A stretch of 8,713 nt of DNA from NCBI GenBank assembly GCA_011055585.1, contig DRGT01000131.1, positions 1-8,713 of the forward strand. The letters run 5' to 3'. This DNA is from Candidatus Nitrosopumilus sp. Lineage in GTDB: Archaea > Thermoproteota > Nitrososphaeria > Nitrososphaerales > Nitrosopumilaceae. Position numbers and translations under genes: made by a program. This document shows positions 4,679-8,713 of this stretch, piece after piece. The stretch's first letter is position 1; every line of letters starts with the position of its first letter. The notes under the pieces are model-generated. The model was given only the letters and a program-made list of their open reading frames with translations. It ran no database searches and was not told where the DNA came from.

Positions 4679-4690
4679 CTTTTAATATGA
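4679..4690 (+). promoter_or_regulatory. TATA-like box for the tusA operon
   Basis: cttttaatatga, centred about 4684, would place transcription start near 4710, just at the Shine-Dalgarno site of tusA, so this message would have a very short leader. Confidence 0.45.
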
Positions 4691-4708
4691 CAAACCGGAC
4701 AAAAAATT

Positions 4709-4714
4709 AGGTGA
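4709..4714 (+). promoter_or_regulatory. Shine-Dalgarno site supporting the ATT start of tusA
   Basis: AGGTGA is fully complementary to the conserved TCACCT at the 3' end of archaeal 16S rRNA and ends six bases before ATT 4721. It is too far (42 bases) from the next possible start, TTG 4757, and so favours ATT. Confidence 0.6.
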
Positions 4715-4720
4715 CTTGAT

Positions 4721-4954
4721 ATTTCAGAAAATGTTACAAATCTAGATTGCACTGGATTGTTTTGTCCTGAACCAGTATTCAGAACAAAAATTGCAATAGA
4801 AAAAATGCAAACAGGAGATGTAATAACAGTAAAAGCTGATGATCCAGCAGCAGAAGATGATATTTCACGATGGGTTTCACGAACTGGTCATGAACTTATT
4901 GAAATGAAAAAAAATGATAGCGTCATTGAATTTACCATTAAAAAGGTGAAATAA
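4721..4954 (+). CDS. tusA: TusA/SirA-family sulfur carrier protein
   Basis: TusA proteins carry a persulfide on the cysteine of a CPxP motif and pass sulfur between desulfurases, reductases and acceptors in the cytoplasm. Here the motif is Cys15-Pro-Glu-Pro18 in LDCTGLFCPEPV, followed by the usual fold: PVFRTKIAIEKM helix, GDVITVKADDPAAEDDISRW, a second helix, and a final strand EFTIKKVK. A TTG at 4757 would give only 65 residues and cut off the first strand and LDCTGL. No ATG, GTG or TTG occurs between the upstream stop (TGA 4712-4714) and 4757. I therefore place the start at ATT 4721, giving (M)SENVTNLDCTG and 77 residues, the usual family length, behind a well-spaced AGGTGA. It is followed two bases after its stop by the cysteine synthase, so the two are surely cotranscribed. 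The family call is firm; the start is likely. Confidence 0.9.
   Translation: MSENVTNLDCTGLFCPEPVFRTKIAIEKMQTGDVITVKADDPAAEDDISRWVSRTGHELIEMKKNDSVIEFTIKKVK
4945..4949 (+). promoter_or_regulatory. Shine-Dalgarno site of the cysteine synthase gene
   Basis: GGTGA lies inside the last codons of tusA, seven bases before ATG 4957, as expected for an internal gene of an operon. Confidence 0.65.
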
Positions 4955-4956
4955 TC

Positions 4957-5958
4957 ATGGCTTCAACAGCCATCACCGATACAGAAATTTTAAACAAAAT
5001 AGGAAATACTCCACTTGTAAAGTTAGATTCTTTATCAAAAGATAACTTGACTTATTTTGCAAAACTTGAAGGACATAATCCATTTGGTTCTGTGAAAGAT
5101 AGAGCAGCATTTTGGATGATTAAAGATGGCGAAGAAAAAGGAATTTTGAAAAAAAATCACAGCATTATCATTGAACCAACATCAGGAAACACCGGAATTG
5201 CATTAACTGGAATTGGTAATCTTTTAGGATACAAAGTTGAGATTGTCATTCCAGAAAAAGTAAGTGACGAAACTAAAGATATTATTCGTTCTCTTGGAGC
5301 AAAGGTGTTTGAAACAAGTGATGATCTGTGTCCAAAAGTTGGTGCTGGAACTGATCAAAGCATTGCGTTGGCAACATCCATTGCTTCATCAAGACCCGAC
5401 ACTTATTACTCTCCAAATCAATATGCAAATGAAGCCAACTTTATGGGTCATTACAAAGGAACTGGTCCAGAAATTTGGAAACAAACAGAAGGCAAAGTCA
5501 CTCACTTTTTCACTGGTGTTGGTACTGGAGGCATAATTACTGGAGTTGGTACATATCTAAAGGAAAAAAATTCAAATGTCAAGATTATTGGATGTCAACC
5601 ACAACAAAACCACTTAATCCAGGGATGGAGAAATTTTGAAGAATCTGCTAAACCAGACTTATTCCTAAAACGTGAAAATGTTGTTGATGATTGGGTTTCA
5701 GTCACAAACGCAGAAGCGTTTGGAGTTGTAAAAGAGGTCTTTGAAAAGGATAAACTTTTGATTAGTCCATCATCTGCAGCTGTCTATGCTTGTATGAAGA
5801 AATACAAAATTGATGGACCTGCCTATGTTGTAGGAATATTCGCAGATGATGGAAGAAAATTCAAGAGTGTATATGCTGAACAAAAAGTAATGACTAAAGA
5901 AGAATTTGATAATGATCTAAAAGAAGCAAAACACATTTCAGAAATAGCCTACATGTAG
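4957..5958 (+). CDS. cysK: PLP-dependent cysteine synthase family protein
   Basis: Cysteine synthases make L-cysteine from O-acetylserine or O-phosphoserine and sulfide, with PLP in the active site. The 333-residue protein has the family marks in order: NTPLVKL (17-23), the PLP lysine Lys47 in NPFGSVKDR, the substrate loop TSGNTG (75-80), the PLP-phosphate loop GVGTGG (187-192), and ISPSSAA (269-275) and FADDGRKF (295-302) where OASS enzymes usually have GISSGAA and a DSGERY-like motif. Length agrees with the family (about 300-330). The last 25 residues are a charged helix (TKEEFDNDLKEAKHISEIAYM). Which acceptor is used is not decided by the sequence; archaeal enzymes of this group often take O-phosphoserine. 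Coupling to tusA suggests that sulfur may arrive as a protein persulfide. A cystathionine beta-synthase-like activity is a less likely alternative. The stop abuts that of trxB. Confidence 0.93.
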   Translation: MASTAITDTEILNKIGNTPLVKLDSLSKDNLTYFAKLEGHNPFGSVKDRAAFWMIKDGEEKGILKKNHSIIIEPTSGNTGIALTGIGNLLGYKVEIVIPEKVSDETKDIIRSLGAKVFETSDDLCPKVGAGTDQSIALATSIASSRPDTYYSPNQYANEANFMGHYKGTGPEIWKQTEGKVTHFFTGVGTGGIITGVGTYLKEKNSNVKIIGCQPQQNHLIQGWRNFEESAKPDLFLKRENVVDDWVSVTNAEAFGVVKEVFEKDKLLISPSSAAVYACMKKYKIDGPAYVVGIFADDGRKFKSVYAEQKVMTKEEFDNDLKEAKHISEIAYM

Positions 5959-6894
5959 CTATTTGTTTTCAGTTAGATACTTATCAACATCTATTGCTGC
6001 CATACAACCGTAACCTGCAGCCGTAACTGCCTGTCGGTATCTATGATCATGTACATCTCCTGCAGCAAAAACTCCAGGAACACTTGTTTCAGTGTGGTTC
6101 TTCAAAACAATATATCCTTGTCCATCTAATTCCATTTGATCTTGGAATAACTTTGTGTTTGGTTCATGTCCAATTGCAACAAAAACTCCTCCTACCTCAA
6201 GTTTAGTTTTTTCATTTGATTGAATATCTTTCAAAATAACATGTTGAACCTTTTCATTTCCATTGATCTCTTCAATTTTTGAATTCCAATGAAACTGAAT
6301 CTTGGGATTATTGAATGCACGTTCTTGCATAACTTTGCTTGCACGTAATTCTTTTCTCCTATGTACAATATGCACCTTAGTTGCAAATTTTGTTAGAAAT
6401 GTGCTTTCTTCCATTGCAGAATCCCCGCCACCTGAAACAACAAGTTCCAAGTTCCTGAAAAATGGACCATCACAGGTGGCACAGTATGAAACACCTTTAC
6501 CCGCAAAGGTTTGTTCTCCTTTCAAACCTAGTTTTCTAGGGTTTGCTCCAGTGCCAATTATGACTGCATCTGCTTGGTATTCAGTTGATGTCGTGGAAAC
6601 CTTGAATGGTTTATTTTTAAAATCAACTTTAACAACCTCATCATCTACAATAGTTGCTCCCATTCTTTCTGTTTGCTTTCTCCAAATCATCATCAAATCA
6701 GGTCCCATAATTCCATTTTCAAAACCAGGATAGTTTTCAACATCAGTGGTATTGACTAATTGTCCACCCGGAAGGATTCCAGAAATAATCAAGGTATCAT
6801 GTCTTGCTCTAGCAGAATAAATGCCAGCTGTATATCCAGCCGGACCTGCACCAATAATTATTACACCATATTTTGTTTTAGTACCGTCAGACAC
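5959..6894 (-). CDS. trxB: Thioredoxin reductase (NADPH, FAD)
   Basis: Thioredoxin reductase transfers electrons from NADPH through FAD and a redox-active disulfide to thioredoxin, keeping cytoplasmic thiols reduced. At 311 residues this is a standard low-molecular-weight enzyme: FAD-binding GAGPAG (15-20), CATC with Cys138 and Cys141, the NADPH loop GGGDSA (155-160), HRR (178-180) for the 2'-phosphate of NADPH, and the FAD-closing AAGDVHDHRYRQAVTAAGYGC (277-297). The start is GTG 6894-6892, giving MSDGTKTKYG; a nearby ATG is out of frame. There is no Shine-Dalgarno site. It is the last of three minus-strand genes, 33 bases after the Cys/His protein, and may have its own promoter. Its stop codon directly touches that of the cysteine synthase on the other strand. 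Confidence 0.96.
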   Translation of the reverse strand: MSDGTKTKYGVIIIGAGPAGYTAGIYSARARHDTLIISGILPGGQLVNTTDVENYPGFENGIMGPDLMMIWRKQTERMGATIVDDEVVKVDFKNKPFKVSTTSTEYQADAVIIGTGANPRKLGLKGEQTFAGKGVSYCATCDGPFFRNLELVVSGGGDSAMEESTFLTKFATKVHIVHRRKELRASKVMQERAFNNPKIQFHWNSKIEEINGNEKVQHVILKDIQSNEKTKLEVGGVFVAIGHEPNTKLFQDQMELDGQGYIVLKNHTETSVPGVFAAGDVHDHRYRQAVTAAGYGCMAAIDVDKYLTENK

Positions 6895-6927
6895 AAAATC
6901 ATTTTTTTGTCGAATAATTTAAGTCAT

Positions 6928-7695
6928 TCACCAATTGTTAAGAATGTGTTGATGTTTGTCACATAACTTGCCAACTTCTAATTGAGAATAAAGTAAATCC
7001 TTTTGCCAATGTGCATTAAAAAGTCTGCAATCCTGCTTATCACAAAATGGCTCACCTGTTTGAAAATAGAATATAGATTGCATTAGATACCCTTCAATAA
7101 TTTTTGAAAGTCTCTGGTCGTGATATTCCAGATAAGTTCCTTTGTATTTTTTCTTTACAGAATTAATGTTTACCCCTTTTGTGAAATTTGAAAGCAAATC
7201 AAAATAATATTCTCTAGGTTTTGCTGGCGCCTCAATAATTCCAGTCGTAGATATAATTGATGGATTTGAACCTATTATTGCTCTTCCATGATATCTAAAA
7301 TCACTTTGATCATATGTACATGTTAGTTTGTTTGTAAAAACTATGTGTAGTTGATCTAACGATGCTTCATTACTTGGAATCAAACTTGCAATTACTTTTT
7401 GAAATTCAAATCCATCATACAGTATAATGTTTTCTGTTGTAGCTGTATCAACAATATTTGATTTTTCAAAAATTATTTCTTCTTTTGTTGGTTCATGTTT
7501 TTCAAATGGTTTTCTAGTTTTGTAAATTCTGCAGGTAGCAATTTCTTTTGCAGTTGTATCATTCGCATATTTGAAAATATTTTTTCTAACTTGAACTGCC
7601 ACAGAAAAAGTATTTTTTAAAAAATCGGATAATCTTGAAATGTCTATTTCAGGAACAGAAGGTTCGTTGTAAAGGTAAATCGTTGAAATTTTCAA
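6928..7695 (-). CDS. Uncharacterised archaeal protein with C-terminal Cys/His cluster
   Basis: The 255-residue protein has no signal peptide or membrane segment. The N-terminal 110 residues are a mixed alpha/beta part without known motifs. The middle has YHGRAIIGSNPSIISTTG (135-152) followed by IIEAPAKPREYYF, a block that looks strongly conserved in style. The C-terminus carries a likely metal site: Cys218-x4-Cys223-x5-His229 (FCDKQDCRLFNAHW) and Cys245-x2-His248 (LCDKHQH). I have a loose memory of related thaumarchaeal proteins annotated as putative metallopeptidases, but no HExxH motif is present, so I do not assign that activity. It starts at TTG 7695-7693 (MKISTIYLYN); an in-frame TAA shortly upstream leaves no other start. 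It follows thi4 by 24 bases and precedes trxB by 33, so cotranscription is likely. CTTTATCTAAT before the TTG could be an additional TATA box. Confidence 0.7.
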   Translation of the reverse strand: MKISTIYLYNEPSVPEIDISRLSDFLKNTFSVAVQVRKNIFKYANDTTAKEIATCRIYKTRKPFEKHEPTKEEIIFEKSNIVDTATTENIILYDGFEFQKVIASLIPSNEASLDQLHIVFTNKLTCTYDQSDFRYHGRAIIGSNPSIISTTGIIEAPAKPREYYFDLLSNFTKGVNINSVKKKYKGTYLEYHDQRLSKIIEGYLMQSIFYFQTGEPFCDKQDCRLFNAHWQKDLLYSQLEVGKLCDKHQHILNNW

Positions 7696-7719
7696 TAAAT
7701 TGTATTAGATAAAGTGAGT

Positions 7720-8535
7720 TTATCTGCCTAACTCTTTAATTTTTGATGCAGTAATTTCGGCTGCTTTCTTACCAGAAAATAGCATAGAGCCAAAAGTTGG
7801 TCCCATTCGTGCAAGTCCATGAGTTTCTGTGACAGACATTCCAGCAATTATCAGCCCTGGGAAAACTTCTCCTGTTTTTTCAACTACTTGATCTTCTCCT
7901 TCAGTAACATTCATTGGATTCATTCCTTTCCATTTCACTAAACCTCTATCAACAAGTCGTTTTACTGCAACAGAATCATGTCCTGATGAATCAATTACAA
8001 TTTTAGCTTCTAATGCAATAGGATCAACACATGTGATATTTCTTGGTAATGCAGATACTGGCATCCAGTTAACAACAACTCCTGAAACTCTGCCATTTTT
8101 CAAAACCAAATCATCAAATTTTGTAAGATTGAGAAATTTAACTCCTGCGTCACAGGCTCCTGCAATTAGTTTTGACACTGCATGTGGTCCTGGAGTGAGA
8201 TACAAACCATCCATTACTTTTTTGTATGGTATACCTAATTCATCCCAAATTTTTTGTGCTGGCTCTCTAACAGTAACTGGATTCATCATGTAACCACCTA
8301 ACCAGTATCCTCCACCTAGGTAGTTGTTTTGCTCAATTACCAAAACTTTGAAACCCATACTTGCTAACTCTCTGCTGGCAGTTAATCCTGCAGGCCCTGC
8401 ACCAATAACAATCACATCAGAATTTGCTCTGTCAACTAACACTGAATGAAATTCATTAGCAATAGCTATAGTAATATCAACTTCTTTAACATCGGCAAAA
8501 ATTTTTGAAGATTCTGCGTTTACTGATTCTTGCAC
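7720..8535 (-). CDS. thi4: Thiamine thiazole synthase (Thi4), cysteine-donor type
   Basis: Thi4 builds the ADP-linked thiazole precursor of thiamine from NAD, glycine and sulfur in an iron-dependent reaction. The 271-residue protein shows the dinucleotide-binding GAGPAG (45-50), Glu68 at the end of the second strand (LVIEQNN), GGGYWLGG (74-81), and SSGHDS (183-188), then MNPMNVTEGEDQVV and MSVTETHGLARMGPTFG (233-249), all characteristic of the family. At the sulfur-donor site it reads Ile-Thr-Cys169-Val-Asp171-Pro: a cysteine as in yeast Thi4 Cys205, where methanogen enzymes have histidine and use free sulfide. It may therefore be the suicide type. Start GTG 8535-8533, with a TATA-like box 27 bases upstream and no Shine-Dalgarno site; no other start is in frame before a TAA. 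First of a likely three-gene unit with the Cys/His protein and trxB. Confidence 0.95.
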   Translation of the reverse strand: MQESVNAESSKIFADVKEVDITIAIANEFHSVLVDRANSDVIVIGAGPAGLTASRELASMGFKVLVIEQNNYLGGGYWLGGYMMNPVTVREPAQKIWDELGIPYKKVMDGLYLTPGPHAVSKLIAGACDAGVKFLNLTKFDDLVLKNGRVSGVVVNWMPVSALPRNITCVDPIALEAKIVIDSSGHDSVAVKRLVDRGLVKWKGMNPMNVTEGEDQVVEKTGEVFPGLIIAGMSVTETHGLARMGPTFGSMLFSGKKAAEITASKIKELGR

Positions 8536-8557
8536 GAAAACAATCCAACTTGGAACC

Positions 8558-8567
8558 CATTAATAGT
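8558..8567 (-). promoter_or_regulatory. TATA-like box of thi4
   Basis: On the minus strand ACTATTAATG is centred 27 bases before GTG 8535, which fits leaderless transcription starting at the GTG. Confidence 0.5.
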
Positions 8568-8611
8568 TTCCCAAAAAATTGGCTTTTCATTTAATTAGGT
8601 GATACCAACTG

Positions 8612-8634
8612 ATTTTAGAAATAGAATCTAAAAT
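8612..8634. promoter_or_regulatory. Palindrome upstream of thi4 (candidate operator or hairpin)
   Basis: ATTTTAGA (8612-8619) and TCTAAAAT (8627-8634) form a perfect 8-base inverted repeat with a 7-base centre, 77 bases beyond the thi4 start. It could be a repressor site for thiamine genes or the terminator of a gene outside the window. The rest of 8536-8713 shows no coding frame or RNA gene that I can support. Confidence 0.4.
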
Positions 8635-8713
8635 TAAACCAAAGTAGGTACTGGGTCTTAATAGATTCAATAACTTTTGCCTCAACTCATTTTAGGATTA
8701 TAAAAACCATCTA

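Larger units (their letters stand above)
4581..4720. other. Regulatory gap before tusA, with inverted repeat
   Basis: No coding frame is supported. CTACTC (4653-4658) and GAGTAG (4673-4678) form a six-base inverted repeat around 14 bases. TAGCTTTT occurs at 4644-4651 and again at 4677-4684, the second copy running into the TATA-like box of tusA. This could be an operator or an mRNA hairpin of the upstream gene. Confidence 0.4.

Noticed and set aside
5264..5536. 90-codon frame overlapping the cysteine synthase in another phase
   Set aside because: Lies wholly within a certain gene and has no protein-like motif.
6302..6733. 143-codon plus-strand frame inside trxB
   Set aside because: Antisense to a well-conserved enzyme; no recognisable motif, and its composition follows from the trxB codons.
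8033..8293. 86-codon plus-strand frame inside thi4
   Set aside because: Antisense shadow of thi4 without motif or start signals.

Overview
The window looks like AT-rich genomic DNA from an ammonia-oxidising archaeon (Nitrososphaerota, probably of the Nitrosopumilus/Nitrosarchaeum type). The grounds are: an archaeal-type Thi4 thiazole synthase, a TusA plus cysteine synthase pair, an FAD thioredoxin reductase, many very small Cys/His proteins, TATA-like boxes about 26-30 bases before start codons (leaderless transcription), and Shine-Dalgarno sites of the GGTGA type. The lineage is inferred from gene style, not from a marker RNA.

Left part (1 to about 3780): an accessory region. After the tail of an unidentified gene (3-137) comes a stretch bounded by an 18-base perfect direct repeat (190-207 and 3764-3781). 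Inside are, on the minus strand, a truncated tyrosine recombinase (727-1488), a small beta-carbonic-anhydrase-like protein (357-740) and two decayed small ORFs. On the plus strand are a PHP-type metal-dependent phosphoesterase (1565-2482), a zinc-ribbon protein that seems split between two frames (2566-2867), a coiled-coil protein (3114-3419) and a CxH/CxxC mini zinc protein that lacks a normal start codon (3562-3732). Together these resemble the remains of a small integrated element.

Middle (3780 to 4720): small genes. There is an Arg/Ala/Lys-rich DNA-binding-like protein (minus), a 49-residue C2H2 zinc finger (minus) and a 44-residue single-pass membrane protein (plus). Short AT-rich repeats lie on both sides of each of the two mini zinc genes 3562-3732 and 4124-4273.

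Right part (4720 to 8713): housekeeping sulfur, redox and cofactor genes. tusA and a cysteine synthase form a plus-strand operon; tusA probably starts at an ATT codon behind a good Shine-Dalgarno site. Converging on it with no intergenic base is a minus-strand series thi4 - uncharacterised Cys/His protein - trxB. The series links thiamine thiazole synthesis, for which the Thi4 carries the sulfur-donor-type cysteine, with thiol redox control. Its first gene probably uses a leaderless GTG start.
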